Numbered from the stretch's first letter, positions 44,698 to 57,722 are shown. The stretch: 64,000 nt of DNA from Odiellus spinosus (GCA_963920705.1 OY987237.1:10942601-11006600), one strand, 5' to 3'. Made by a program: numbers and translations. Notes: a model not told the origin generated them from the letters alone.

Positions 44698-46005
44698 CAC
44701 TGTATAAAGGGGGCTTACTTATACTTTTTCTATTTTGTTATGATACAATAAAACAACGTAAGTGGCTCCCACCATCCGATTGTGACGTCATTAAGCCTAC
44801 CCATCTCCTGAAACACAACCCCATAAACATTGGATTTTTTTTTTTTTTCTAAAATTTCAAAATTTATAAACTCTACTATAATTTAGATACTATGTTTTAT
44901 ACCTAATTTGCGGGGTTTATTTTTAGACTTAGCTTTTAATTTTACGTTTAAGAGTAGGTAATGAATATAGAACTATAACGTACTAAATACGTGCTTGAAA
45001 GTCGTTGGTGGATACCGTCCCTTTTGCGCCTCGTAAGTCGTGACAAAGATTTAAAATAGGCCTATACCTATATTTTGGAGATTAAAAACGTTACTTTTTA
45101 GTTTCCCAGTTCCGATTTTTCTTCTCCAATTACATAAACAAAGGTATATACTTCGCTAAATTCATTAAAAACTAATGCCGCCCATGGTTAATTAACGTTG
45201 AAAATGAAATGTTTTTACGATTCAAACTGAATCTTATTAAAGGTCAGCGTTTGGACATAATAATCCACAAATGTTCGGATAATTTATCGACAAATATTTC
45301 GATTACGTTGGATTTATCATAGAATTCACGTGGATAATCTCTAATTATGAATAAATATAAAATAATGAGAAATGTTTTTATCCAATTTCAGCCATCATTA
45401 TTTAAAAATGTTTTATATTATCATAAGTAGATGATATTATATATTATTTATATATGCTATGTTTTGTTTCTCAGTTTAAACAACAAAAAAACAATATAAT
45501 ATATATTTTAAAAACTTAAAACAAATAAGCCACGATTTGAAAAAGAGATTCAATTTTTCTTTTACAAAGCAAATTGATCTTCTTTATCTTCTTAACCAAA
45601 TTTATATTGAAAAAGAATTTAAACTCTAGTCTTACAACTCCCAATAGAAACATCTAAGTCCCCAATTTAAATCCACGAAAACAAGCACGAAAGTGGATAA
45701 TAGATTTTACTCGAAAGAGAAAAATGTCAAAAACCAAGTACACCGGAATTTCAATCTTTGTGGAGTTTAATTTATTTCATTTGGTCTATTTGATGGAATT
45801 ATGTTGAAATATTTTTACCAAATTTAAGATTTATTTTATGGGAGCAGTTCTGACGTCACGCGCATGTAAAAATAAATAAAATTCACTTATTTGGCGGGAG
45901 ATCAAATTTGACGAGACCCGAATTGAGTCAAGTTTCATGATCTACTTTAACACTCATTATACGTTTATGGTTAATCACGTTCCAGGAAAAAAAAATTATA
46001 TATAC

Positions 46006-46344
46006 CAGAAGCCGATGAAACCCTCCTTTGAAGTCTACTACTCTAATGTTCCATATAGCGCGCCTCTCTGTATGGGTAAAATTGACGATTTTACGAGATC
46101 GGAGGGGTGCTACTTCATGCCCCCTGTCTACGGAAAATTGGAAATTCTCTCTCTCCACAAATGACGACGTTTTTTTTTGACGAACTCCAAGGCTGCTAGA
46201 GATATTCGCTCGACGAACTCCCGCTCCGAAAATATCTACCGTTAGGAGGCGTACGAATCGCGCTTTTTGAAACTAACCCATACAGAGAGGGGTAGACAAG
46301 ACCCGGGAGTAATAGACTTCAAAGGAGGGTTTCATCGGCTTCTG
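46006..46344 (-). mobile_element. Palindromic foldback/MITE-like element, copy B
   Basis: This 339 bp copy begins CAGAAGCCGATGAAACCCTC and ends GGGTTTCATCGGCTTCTG, with perfect outer ends. It matches the reverse complement of 4848-5183 over its full length, including GACGAACTCCAAGGCTGCTA, GATATTCGCTCGACGA, TACCGTTAGGAGGCGTACG and CGGGAGTAATAGACTTCAA. One terminal arm lacks the segment between GTAAAATTGACGATTTTAC and the neighbouring block seen in copy A, and there are small indels. No transposase. Confidence 0.8.
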
Positions 46345-49300
46345 TATATACTTAAATATTTTTTGGGCATTTTAATTTTCAAATTTCTAATCTAAGATTT
46401 GGATTATGAGTTAGAAGCAGTGAACTAAAAATATAATCTACGGTGATAGCATCACTTTAACGATAATACGCAGCCTTTAAAAATATATAAACAAGTTTAT
46501 GTTCAAGAAAAGTTGTCACAATGGTGGAATGATACATATAAGATGGTTGAATATATCAGAAAGCTTATTAGATATAGCATAGGGAAAGACAGGCAAAAAT
46601 GCATGTGGGAGTCGAAAAAGCGGAAAATCGTTAATACCCGAGGGAAATCATAGCGACGGTGAAAACAGCGTGCAGATTTTTCAGAGAAGATTTTTGGTTT
46701 TTCTCTTTAAATATATATTAGACTATTTCTTAAAAAAAAATCCTTAAAATACTTATGATAAAATCGAAAACTAAAAGGTTAAAAAAAAAAAAAAAAAAAA
46801 AAAACACGGGGAAAGGAATCTATCTTATTTTCGAATTCTAAAATGACACACAGCACGGATAACTTGCTTCTATTTTAAAATATGTGGGTTCTTCCAAAAT
46901 CTAAACTTAATTTTCCCCGCAAACTTATTTTAATTAAGCATCAAAGATTCAGATAAAGTCACTGTGGTTCAGGACTGATAACTAAACTTGAGTTGACAGG
47001 TTGGCGGTTTCCCGCCCAAAGTGGGTTTCTGTTTAGGGGGACAAAATAGTTGGGCGCGATTTTACTGGGAATTAGAATCAAAAAATCCACCTCAGTTCAC
47101 CAATATTCAAATATTAAAAACAAATGTGCAATCATAAATTTAACTACGCAACAATTTCCAAAATAAATAGGCCTATACTTTGAAGGGTACTCATCTGGAA
47201 CTGGGCGATTAAAGACGTTTGTGAGAAATATAATAGAAATAATAATTATGTCCTACCTGACATGTTGATACGAAATTCTTGTTGAGAAAATGTTTTTGTT
47301 AATTACCGATACTTTGATGTTAATTAAACGCATTCTTAATCGTTATTTCGAATTTTAGCTAATTGCCAGCTCAAAAGCACCATCGTTTTATAAATGAATT
47401 TCATAACCATCTGTTGATAAAAAAAAAGGATTTGATTAAATTCCAAAAATTTCATTTGAATAATTTATGAAGGCCTATTTTGTTGCCAGTTTAACTTTAT
47501 CCCCCAAACACAAAGTATATTAAGAGTGAGTAAAAAGTTCCTTTCACACTGGTAGCCAATTTTTTCTTCCAACTAGTTTATTCAATTAATTGTAGCAATT
47601 AGTTGACCCAACTCCACCGTTCATACGCTAATCAAAAATAATGAATTTCATCCTCCAATTTTTTCGAACAACCATTGATTATCGGTGTTACGTGGTCAAG
47701 TTTTCTTTCGAATAAAATTAAGATTACAAAGTTGTTTTCAATCGTTTTCACAAATAGTTTTCACTCGTCGATTTTCAGTCCCTATCAGAAATAAACTAAT
47801 CAAACAGAAGCCTAATCCTCAATCTAGGCGAAAATGGCTACTAGAACACTTAGATAATTTTTAATTACACTGATTAATCCCTATCACGTGGAAAATACTT
47901 CATAAAGTGTATTTAATCGGTGAAATTCTTAAAGTTGGAGCGACAAGTTGGTTGGGGCAACTCGAGTTGTATCAACTAGTTGGTGGTATAAATTGGCTAA
48001 TGTCAAAGTAATTAGCTTTCAACGCGCGTCCAGCTGCAAGTGAAATCATTTTCTAGGAGAATTTTGCTTTTGCAATAGAGTTTAGCCTAGAATGAGATAG
48101 GTCTTTATTTACACCAAATCCCGTAATCTCAATAGAATATTTGAAAACTTTTCCAACTTGGAAGGGGCCCTTAGGATATTTCTATTCCTTAATAATCTCC
48201 TGTATCCGGTCTCGGGATATATTTTAATAATAGATCGTCTCTTAGATACGATTAGCCATCGCCTCACTCGTTATAAACAAGTAATAATAATCCCGTTAAC
48301 AAATCATAAATGAACACGTACACGATTATAAATAGGGAATTTGCTATTTAATATTTTTGAAATTATATTCATGTTATTCAAAATTTGCAAGTTCGACTTT
48401 GTTATTATTCAAATTATTCTTTGAAAAGCTTTACTCCATGGAAATAAATATTTTATTTAATTAAAGTACTATTCCTCGCAATATCTGTTTATATATTCTT
48501 TCCTACAAAAAAACAGGATTTTTCCTGAGCCTATATATTTAAAGATTAGCAGCTCATTAAGAAGAGTAAGAGGGTCCTACCATTTAATCAGACTCGAGTA
48601 CAATTCTTAAAGATTAGGGCCTACATAATGCCTGATTTTTTTTTTAATCTTTCTAAAGGGATAATGAAAGCTCTATTACATTCATTTTTACGAAAGCGCG
48701 CGAAAAATCTCGTGATATTTTTGCTCATCGTGCCGTCACTTGTAGGGGTCAAATTGAAATATACCCTCCTCCCCTCAGAATTTCACGTATTTTTTGATTC
48801 GCATTTGTAATCATAACGCTTGCCCAACTCATCTCCGATTGGCCATATTTAAAGTGGAGTGAGGGGATGACTTTTCGAAAAGTTGAGGAAGTGCTTACAT
48901 CCGCTTCTGGTAGACGACGTGTTTTAAATGTACTAAAACTATGTATAATTCTGTATTAATTTTTTTGCTTAAAACCTTTGATTTTTTTTTTAGATTTAAC
49001 TGCGTGTCACCTTTTAATAAGGATATAAATGTCAGAAAATGTGTCACAATCATCTCTGAATTAATTGACTAGATGTATATTTTCGGTTATTTTTATTACC
49101 GCGTATATCAAATAAATTAACTTGTTTAATTTTTATTTCATATTCTCTTTAAACAGTCTAACTCTCTTTTTTTTTCCTGAATTGTTGATCATCCGCGTAC
49201 CAAAGTAGATCCGTGTATTCATGCGCCAAAGCTGAATACCCCTAAGAATTAAGTGGATACGAAATCAAAGTGCTTACCAACATTTCCCCTTAAACCTTAG

Positions 49301-50130
49301 CTAAAATTCATGGTCTTTTCTTAAATTGATGATAAGCCATCGCTGGTAATTTAAGAGACTTGAGAAATTAAGAATTAATAAGCTCTAATCTCCGGAAACT
49401 TATCTAAATTAGAAACAAAGCTCTCCATAATTTTTTTTTTTTACTACCTCGTTAGTCATTATAAATGTTTTTTGGATTTTGGGGTCATGCGAATTTTAAC
49501 GATGGTTATAGTTATAGCGGTGATGCCCGGACTAGTTTCGCTACTACGAGATTCAACTCAACGTATCAATGCGCCTTATGTTTCTACTCAGTGCCTTTAT
49601 AGAACAAAAGTAAACAAAACCTAAAATATTATACAAAAAATACGAAATTTAAGATACGATTCTTCCTTGTTAGAGACGACTTACATAAAACTAAACGTAT
49701 TTAATGAGAGGCTACAAATAATTATCTTCTCCTTATACATAGTAAAATCTACCTTAAAGTGAGACTTTACGTAACTAATATGTACCGTTTCCTACGATGA
49801 AACAAATACTTTATAATCATAGAAGATCCATTAAAAATTTAAATTTGCAAGCAACTTTTAACACGATTCTCTTCCGGAGTTATAATTTATTAAAATGAAT
49901 GGTTATTACTCTTCCCCGAAGTTATAAAGAACATAATATATATATATAAATAAATTACTTATCATGCTTTCGAAAGTTCAAACTATAAAATAAGATGGTC
50001 AAGTCTATTTTAGTAGCCAGGCCTCCGTTCAGTTAATATTTAAGCCTCCAAAGAGCTTAAAGTAAGGCTGTCACGAGCTTTTCGTAAACTCCAAACGGAA
50101 ACTGAGTACCATTTTATAACGATGGGCTCA

Positions 50131-50393
50131 TACTAGGCCTTGGAATCGATTTAAACCGTTTCAAAACATTTCGCTAGAGCCGTGTGAACAGGAAGTCGTC
50201 TTTTCTCGAATCGATTTGATTCGATTTCTCGAAACTGCTTCGGGAACCAGTTTCATACCGATTCGGTTCAACATCCGATAGATGAAGCTACAATAAATCG
50301 ATTTATAAAGATAATTTATAAATTGCGATTTGAATATCGGTTTGATTTTACCGTTTCAAATCGATTTAAGAAATGCTAGTGTGACCGTAGCTT
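50131..50393 (+). mobile_element. TIR-like element with GCTAGTGTGACCGTAGCTT end
   Basis: The right end GCTAGTGTGACCGTAGCTT resembles the CACACTAG..GCTT terminus of the element at 39605-39789. Repeated AATCGATTT motifs fill the element (ATCGATTTAAACCGTTTCAAA on the left, CGTTTCAAATCGATTTAAG on the right), giving internal inverted symmetry. The right 115 bp recurs inverted at 38328-38455. Confidence 0.6.
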
Positions 50394-51817
50394 CAAAGAT
50401 ATTTTAATAAAAGGTTCAATATATGTAATGACACGTGTCATTCGAAACAACCGAATAATATTCAAGCAGCGCTTATGCTCAGCGCACAAACGACACCCGC
50501 TCTACTTCGATAGCAAACAATATAGTAGACTAACACACTTCTAGATTTGGAAGGGAATTGTAATTGGTTAAAAGCATGATCAGTTATATTTACGATTTTA
50601 AACAGCGCTGGATATAGTATATTTCTAATTTACATATTTAAGTTGTTATAACTATAAATTACTATTTAGAATTACGACTAAATGGTAACGTAAATATTTT
50701 ACGAGATTTCTCTAACCAAGCGCAATATTTTATCCAAGATTTTCAGGCATAACTGGTACAGACTACGAATCTGCAAGATGAACGAGACAATCTACAATTT
50801 GACAACGAGTTTCATGGCGGTGAGAAAAACATTGACTTTGCATTGTCGATAAGATTATAAATATTTTCGGGTACAGGAAATCTGACAATGTTTGATAATG
50901 TCCAATAACTTTGAATTTGTCAAGGGGGCTACTGGACAATTGTCCGAAAGTAAAATTATTTTTGGAAATATGGAATATATGCGATATTTCTATATGTCGG
51001 ATATGTAAATATTTCGAAATATTCGGATGTATTTTGAAATATTTCAATAGAAATTTTGGAAATAGGGCATCAGGTGTGTAACTTTTTCAAGGAGTGGCTA
51101 GCCCCTCGTCAGATTTGACGAAATACAAAACTGTAAAGATAATTTTTTGATATGCCGTGAAAAGCTACAAAGCTTACAGTTTCATTGAGTAAAAATTGAG
51201 TTTTTCTCGCTCAAACTTTGCTCGGTGAAAAACTAGCTTATTAGGAACTACGGTAGGTGATAAAAATTTCTATCAAATTTCTGTGTAAATAGTTTTTGCT
51301 TTTTAAATCGATTGTTTAAGCAGATGGCTGTTTTTGACTCCCTGGGGTATTACATCTTTGAAAACAACAATCGTCTCAGGTATATTATTTGTGGAAAGTC
51401 ATTATGATGTTGATGAGAGGCTACCCTATCATAATTAAAAGAACTCACTCCTGTACGATAAGAAAAACTTGGAGGAATTAAAGCCCTCCAATTTGGGCGC
51501 TTTTCAATGGCCAAAATAAAGTATTGAAAGTGTTTTTTTTTTTAATTAAAATTATGACCATGCAGTTCGTGGTAATACGATTATAATGCCGAATTATGTC
51601 CAAATAAAAGCGGAACAAATTTCAATATCCAATTAGTATTTCGGTTGAGTGTGGAGTTTGAAATGTGTTCATTGAGAATGGTAAAAAACTCGATTAATAT
51701 ATTTAATATATTTATTTATAGATTGATAACTTTGAAAACGGACGAGGTAAATTAACGGTTATGATTTGTCAGTAATGTTTTTCTTTTTGATGAAGCTTAG
51801 TTTCCTAGGGCTAACAC

Positions 51818-52001
51818 TAAAGGCCCGTTTACAAAAGAGCGGCAAGCTTAAGCGTAAGCCGATGCATGGAACAATAACAAGAGGAGGCATAGGTTCCAAA
51901 ATCTCATTTTTAAACGATGTATGAACCTATGCCTCCTGTTGTTATTGCTCCATGCATCAGATTACGCTTCAGCTCTCCACTCTTTTGTAAATGGGCCTTA
52001 A
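51818..52001. mobile_element. Foldback element (TAAGGCCCGTTTACAAAAGAG ends)
   Basis: The left end AAAGGCCCGTTTACAAAAGA and the right end TCTTTTGTAAATGGGCCTTA pair, as do AGCGTAAGCCGATGCATGGA with TCCATGCATCAGATTACGCT, ACAATAACAAGAGGAGGCAT with ATGCCTCCTGTTGTTATTG and TAGGTTC with GAACCTA around a 25-30 bp loop. The arms are about 78 bp long and unusually well matched, so the insertion is probably young. It lies about 460 bp upstream of the receptor exon. Confidence 0.8.
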
Positions 52002-52458
52002 GGGATGGGGTCCAGATAAATTCGGTTCATTATAAATGTTGCTTAGTCCTACCTAAAAGTTTGATTTGGTGATGGCCATGGCGAGCTTGACCAACCTCGT
52101 TTTTTGGAGGGAGATATAAAATATATCTCGATGTAAAGCTACAAAAGGTGACAGGGTTACATTTATCTTATTGGTCATGAGATAATGATTGCCTAAAAAG
52201 ACGAGAAATTATTGCCTTAAACGTAACTCTCTCAGAGCGGGATTAAAAATGGTGGTCGACCTGGAATAGCGAAATTTAAATACCATTTTAGATGCATTTC
52301 TATTTTTATATTCCAAAGCGTGTTGTCAGGGTCTAAAAAATGTAAAAACTAAATTATGGCATATTACACTCCGTTTCATTCAGGCTCCCTTTAAGTCTAT
52401 TTTAATGATAAATAATTTATTTTTATCGAACTTCAATCTCCCTTTGATAACTAGCTAG

Positions 52459-55201
52459 GGAATAGGGCCTTTGCATAATGGTAAAACTCTTATAACCCTT
52501 ACGATACCTTGTTCTACATATTCGTTGTATCAGAATCAAGATATCATCTTAACTCCATTTGCTTATGACAAAGACTCCATGAAAAAATATAAAAAAATAT
52601 TTGCAAATATGATTCCATCTACAACAGCCACTTATTCATTTCATATAATACTTTCTATGAAGAATCAAACGGTTAATACGAAATCATCGGGAATGTTTGA
52701 AGCATTTAAAATCATATCCAATGAAGTAAGCTTTACCCTCTAAGTTTATCATTAAAACTAATTAAGTTTAAAGATTTAAGAGTTTTCTATAGATTTGGGT
52801 TCAAGTGATTGACTTTTAAATGAACGATGGAATTAAGTTAAAAAACGAATCTGACCTTACCTATACAAGTCGTTGTCGATCATTTGTAGAGGTCGGGGTT
52901 TGGACACGATATTTCTAATTATTTTATCTTTATGCATAATTAGAAATTATCCACGGGAAATCTATGATAAATGCAATGTAATCGCGAATATATAACTGAT
53001 TATTATTAATGATTAACTGATTAACTGATATTTGTGGATTATCTTGTTCAAACCCCGATCTCTAATAATTTGATAATCGATCAATTGGGCAAAACACCTT
53101 GTCGATCGTATGAAAAGTCGGTCACTTGCATAATTACCGCTTTGAGTAACTAAATGTCAGCGTTTTGTTTTCAATATTCGCAGATTTGGATATCGATAAT
53201 CGTTGTTTGTATTTTACTAACCACGATAGAGATTGTTGAAAAACGAATAAAGGGAATTCCAAATAAAATTTCAGTTTGCGCCTGTAAAAACCTATTTCTA
53301 TATTTCGGATCCATCTTGGGAAAAGGTAAAGTCACGAATGTGAATATTTAAAATAAGGAAGAAGCTTGAGGGTTCATAAAACAAAATGAACAGTATTGAA
53401 GAAAAAAAAAAAAAAAAAACGCGCGGACGAGGCCACGGTGGCATAGAGTCAAATCTTAAGTGGAGCCCAAGGGGATTAGGCTAAGTAGACTATATCCTAT
53501 GTGTAAATTTCAAAGAAACCCCAAAATCCACCCAAAGGGGCTTCGACAACAAACGAAAGGGGCTCAAAATCCTCTAAAAGGGGGGGGGGCTCTAATTACT
53601 GCCGTAGTCAGCTACGATGCAAATGTCTAGGGGAAAAAGATCTTGGCGCCACTAGCTCGCCACTGCAAATCCTCCCCTGCGTATGTCGTGGACCCCATCA
53701 GTTGTATTCCCAAATATACGTATTAAAAAATAAAAAGAGTCTGAATATACAAAAACTCAATGAAAAAGGATCTTCTAAGAGGGCGAAAGTCGCCAAACCA
53801 GAGGCAGAGTGTTGTTGCGTTACGAACAAGTATGTTTTCCTCCCCTAAGGTTTTGATATTCCGTCATTACCCGCTATCAGAATTACCGTGGGTGTCTGGT
53901 TTCTGCACCTCGTAGTTCTCTGCAACTTATTTGGCGGCGTTCTGAAAGCCAATTACGTCAATAAAGGAACAACTAATATCAATTCAATGGAGGATGTTCT
54001 ACGGTCGCCAAGTATGGTGGTGTGTCAAGCTTTCGCCGATGAAAGTTGTCAAACGGTAAATATATATTTTTTATAATCTAGTTCAAGAATAGTTTGGAGG
54101 CAATAATTCTTTTAAAGGCGTGTGAAAAGTTTGGCGGAATTGCGCCGATTTCGATTATTTTATATCCGCCCATTCTGAGTTGTAAGAAAAAAAAATTATA
54201 TCTGTACATTCCAAGATGTAATTTATACGAATCGTTTCTTCGAAAAAGCGGTTCTGAATATGGCCGAGCTATTTTTAATAACTATTTCGGTAACCGCCGT
54301 TTAACATAATTTCAGAGTGAACAAGAGGTGATAAATTTCTGTAGAAGATTTCGGCCGTGCAGAGAATTTAGCCGCTCTGTAAAGGACAAGTTTGTTCTTT
54401 ATACGGAATTCTTCTTTGCTACTACTTATTTAGTTATAAGTTATCATCGTAAGTCGTATCACATCAGTTCCATGAAATACAATTATAAGCCACTAGTATT
54501 CATGGTTAAGGAAACAGTTCATCCAGAAGCTCTTCAACTCATCAATAAGAGGTTGGTTTTCCAAAAACATGTTTTCTTTAAGACTCATCCCCGAAAACTA
54601 TTTTACTCTTATGATTGACGATTAGTGGTTTCCTTTTTACCTCCCCGAGTGACCTTTCGTTCAGGGGGCCATGTCTGTGTGTGTGTGTCCGTTGTTATGA
54701 TTTCCATTGTACACCGTTTACGGTGTAACCGGATATCACGTGATATGAAAATAGTAATTGCCTTATTAGACCCAGGTTTACTGAACGTAGACACCCTACA
54801 GTGTCTAGTTCCACACGGGATGGTCGTTTCTGAAAGCGGAACCTTGCCAGGGTGTGAACCGTCTTGAATTAAAAAAAACGGTTATTTCATACCAACATGG
54901 CTATAAAATTTAACATTTGTGATGAATATGTTTGGTTCGTCGCTAAAGTTCGTTTTAATCTAACACGATATTTCTTGGCAGAGTTCTTTCGTTTTTCGAA
55001 ACCAGTCAATTCATCCCAAATTATCGTTATAAAACGTGGTTCTACGGAGCCGATTTCCGTTACGAAAACGAATGTGAATTTCAAAAAATTGGGATGACTG
55101 GATTTGGAATGCAATTCGCCTTGTGGGCCGCCCTTCTCGGTGTCGCGTGTCAAGTACTCTTTATCGAAATATTCATGTACCGCTACCTACAACAAACCTA
55201 A
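52459..55201 (+). CDS. Ionotropic-receptor-like (iGluR/IR) gene, 3' part
   Basis: Five exons chain in frame: 52459-52725, 53184-53325, 53850-54055, 54316-54551, 54982-55201 (357 codons). The order fits the C-terminal half of an ionotropic glutamate-type receptor: ligand-binding lobe S1 (QDIILTPFAYDKDS), a FEAFKIISNEIWISI pre-TM1 and TM1, a short pore loop (NLFLYFGSILGKG), TM3 (VGVWFLHLVVLCNLF), lobe S2 starting INSMEDVLRSPSMVV, then TM4 (FGMQFALWAALLGVACQVLFI) and a short cytoplasmic tail. The degenerate pore and ligand lobes suggest a divergent IR, a protostome chemoreceptor family, not a synaptic receptor. The exon 3-4 junction (260 bp intron) is the least certain. The 5' end and start codon were not found, so the gene is incomplete here. 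A possible AATAAA is at 55523-55528. Confidence 0.68.
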
Positions 55202-55272
55202 ACTTCATTTCGGTTTTCTCGACGGTTTAACGACTGCGTGTAATCCGTGTACACTTTGGTTTATAATAAGAT

Positions 55273-55432
55273 GTAATACTGTGTAATACAGTGTAATATC
55301 TAGTAATACAATGTAATACCTTGTAATTCGGTGTAATAAATTGTAATACTGTGTAATAACTTGTAATACTGTGTAATAACTTGTAATAGTGTGTAATAAC
55401 TTCGGTGTAATATCCCTTAATTCGGTGTTGTT
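55273..55432 (+). repeat. Degenerate minisatellite, GTGTAATA-type units
   Basis: About 15 units of 10-11 bp built on GTGTAATACT or TTGTAATAAC, alternating imperfectly, directly 3' of the receptor stop codon and therefore within its likely 3' untranslated region. The longer period of about 21 bp (GTGTAATAACTTGTAATACT) repeats at least three times. Confidence 0.8.
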
Positions 55433-57286
55433 AACTACTTGGATATTGCACTTAAAGAAAAAAACATTTGAAATGATCACTGTGACATTCGGACTATAAA
55501 TTATAATTTATGTAAAGAATCAAATAAATATTTAATTTACTTTTCACACTCCCTTTAATTTCATACGATACATCAATCGCCTAAACTTTATATTCGTTTT
55601 TGTCACAAAATATTTGTAATTTTCTAGCATTCGGGCCTAGTTTATCGTGTAAAAGAATCCAATAAATACTAATTTATTCGCTCAAATACGTTACGTTTCC
55701 GAGTCTATATAGTTCATAGAAATTAACGTTGGTATCATTAATATGATTCGGTTTCCGATAGATATAGAGGAGAGGGTAGTTTTCTACACGCTGCAAACTA
55801 AAAACTGATATAAACTGTAGCTGCTACGCAATAAATAGTCGAAAAATAGCGTATACCGAAAAGATTGAGAATAATCCCCTTAACTTCTTGGCTTCTTAAA
55901 AATCAGTCGATTACCCAGGAAATATATTTTAAAAATATCCCTACTTCCGGTCAGTGAAGAGATTTGGCCATCATTTCGGAAAAGGGTCGTGCGTCGAGTC
56001 TAAAGCGTCGCCAAGGGCTAGCGGAAGTAAAGAAAGAAAGAAAAAAAAAAGAACAGCGCGACCATTGCTAAAATAAAGAAGGCTCAGACTCAAAGAGAAA
56101 GAGGGGTGTATAGGATAAGAGTCGATGCTTTGTCTCCGTTGAGTAATTGCGTCTTGATGGAAAAAGATCGTCTTCATTCGCGGCACGGACTTCTCCTCAA
56201 CTTAAACCCTCTCCCACTTTTCCCCAAGTTTTTAAAGTCCACCAGAAAGCTAAAAATTGTATTGGACTGGCGATAGTACATTGTAAGACGTTTTAGGCCT
56301 GCTGACCCCCGCGGACCGGGGGCCCACCATGATCAAAAAGATCCTCACCACTTAGCATGCTTTGAAGAAGGAGAGAGAACTTCACGGCTTTTCCAACGCG
56401 CAAAAACAAAAACAATACAGGGCCCACCGTGTTGCGAGATACTAAAATTAAGTTAATTTTATTTTCTATTATTTTGTAATTTTATTATTCTAAATCCTGC
56501 TAAGCTCCCCCGGCAGGAGAGCGGCCCTGTTAAAAAAGGGTGCACTTTGTGCAGCTACCAAATTAACCTGAAAAACTGTATACTAGTAATAGAAGAGCGA
56601 AAATAAAAAGCTTTAGATGGTGCTCTTTCACGTATCTCTCTTTCTTGAGTTCTTTGACACCCTTCCGTCGACCTCTGGGACTACCCGTTTCGACTAAAGT
56701 TCAATCTACAATGGGCGCGTCCCTGTTAAAGGTTCTTTACCTATTCCGTAAATGAATCTGTCTATTAGTAGTCAAGCTTTCATATGTCAAATTCTAAGTT
56801 TTTTGGGCAGTCTTGTTAAATAGTTTTTCCCCATCGCGCGTGGTCTTGAAACGGTCTTTCTTTATATGACGCGTGGTATATTTCTTTTAGCTTCGTCAAG
56901 ATTTATTTTTAAGAGCCTTTAAAAGAAGCTTGTTCCGACCGCATTCAACTTCGTCACGAGAAGAAACAAGAATCGAAGAAGATCTCCAAAGGGGTCAACA
57001 TTTATGACAAGCTCCGGAATAGAGTCCGCGTGACGTTTTTACAACTACTTAGCTTTTCGAGTTATCGTTGCTTTCTTGGTACCACGACATCGCCCTTAAA
57101 TACTCTTCGTCCCCCCCATCATAGCCCTAACTATCGTGACCTCGAAATACAGAAGACTAAAAAAATTCTTTTGGGTTCATAAACAATACGAGATCTTGCG
57201 AAGTTTACGCAATATTGTAAGCTCGGAAATGTTTCACTATTTCTTTATTTATCTTCCTAGGCGTTTGAATTTCTCCATCTCTTGAA

Positions 57287-57722
57287 ACCAATCAGCGCCG
57301 ATATTGAAAGACAGCGAGTGTTTTTACTATAAAAATATAATAAATTATCTCTTGAAGCGTGTGACTTTCCTATTAGAATTTCTACGATTTCAAAAATAAA
57401 CACTAGTGCAAATATGACTATTTCTTTTTCCAATTCGTAAGCATTCAGACGGTTTTAATAAATTTACTGAATAGCCTGATAAATACGTAAGCTGGTTCTC
57501 TAAAAGCTCCAAAATTGCGAAACATACTATATAGTAAACCTTATCCAATCTAGAACATCACGGGATAGACACTCTGGTCTCCGATTGGTTGGTAAGTTAC
57601 TTCAATAAGATATAAAGACATTGCTACTAAGCCTAAAAAAGCTTCAAAAAATATTTATCGAAATGAGAATTTGTCAAAAATTCAATAATTTATTTTAATT
57701 AATCAGGGAAAAATTAAAAACG
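57287..57722 (+). repeat. CCAATCAG-ended interspersed repeat, copy 1
   Basis: Shares ordered blocks with 61080-61495: CCAATCAG, AAAGACAG.GAGTGTTT, AATATAA.AAATT.TCTC, TTTCTA.(A/G)ATTTCAAAA, AAATATG.C(T/C)AT, TCTCTAAAAGCTCC, GGGATAGACTCT or ACACTCTGGTCTC, GATTGGT, and an AGGG(A/G)AAAATTAAAA block. Identity is moderate. The CCAATC and GATTGG blocks form an inverted pair, so the true element may span about 57287-57592. Confidence 0.65.

Larger units (their letters stand above)
41194..52458. other. Long gene-poor stretch with many foldback elements
   Basis: No protein family was recognised across about 11 kb. It includes the second copy of the 575-670 repeat (42325-42412), foldback elements at 43933-44121, 44586-44697 and 51818-52001, a 60 bp direct duplication at 44319-44468, the inverted second copy of the 336 bp foldback element (46006-46344), a long A run near 46781-46804, and a TIR element near 50131-50393. 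Upstream exons of the receptor gene at 52.4 kb could be hidden near its right end. Confidence 0.5.

Noticed and set aside
54056-54309. A 24 bp intron followed by a 77-codon open exon in the receptor gene
   Set aside because: The extra peptide does not resemble the S2 lobe, leads into a TAA and would overlengthen the region. Direct joining of 54055 to 54316 restores a plausible domain.
55971-56186. Minus-strand 71-codon frame with a leucine-rich segment
   Set aside because: Driven by AG/TC simple sequence; no splice or homology support.
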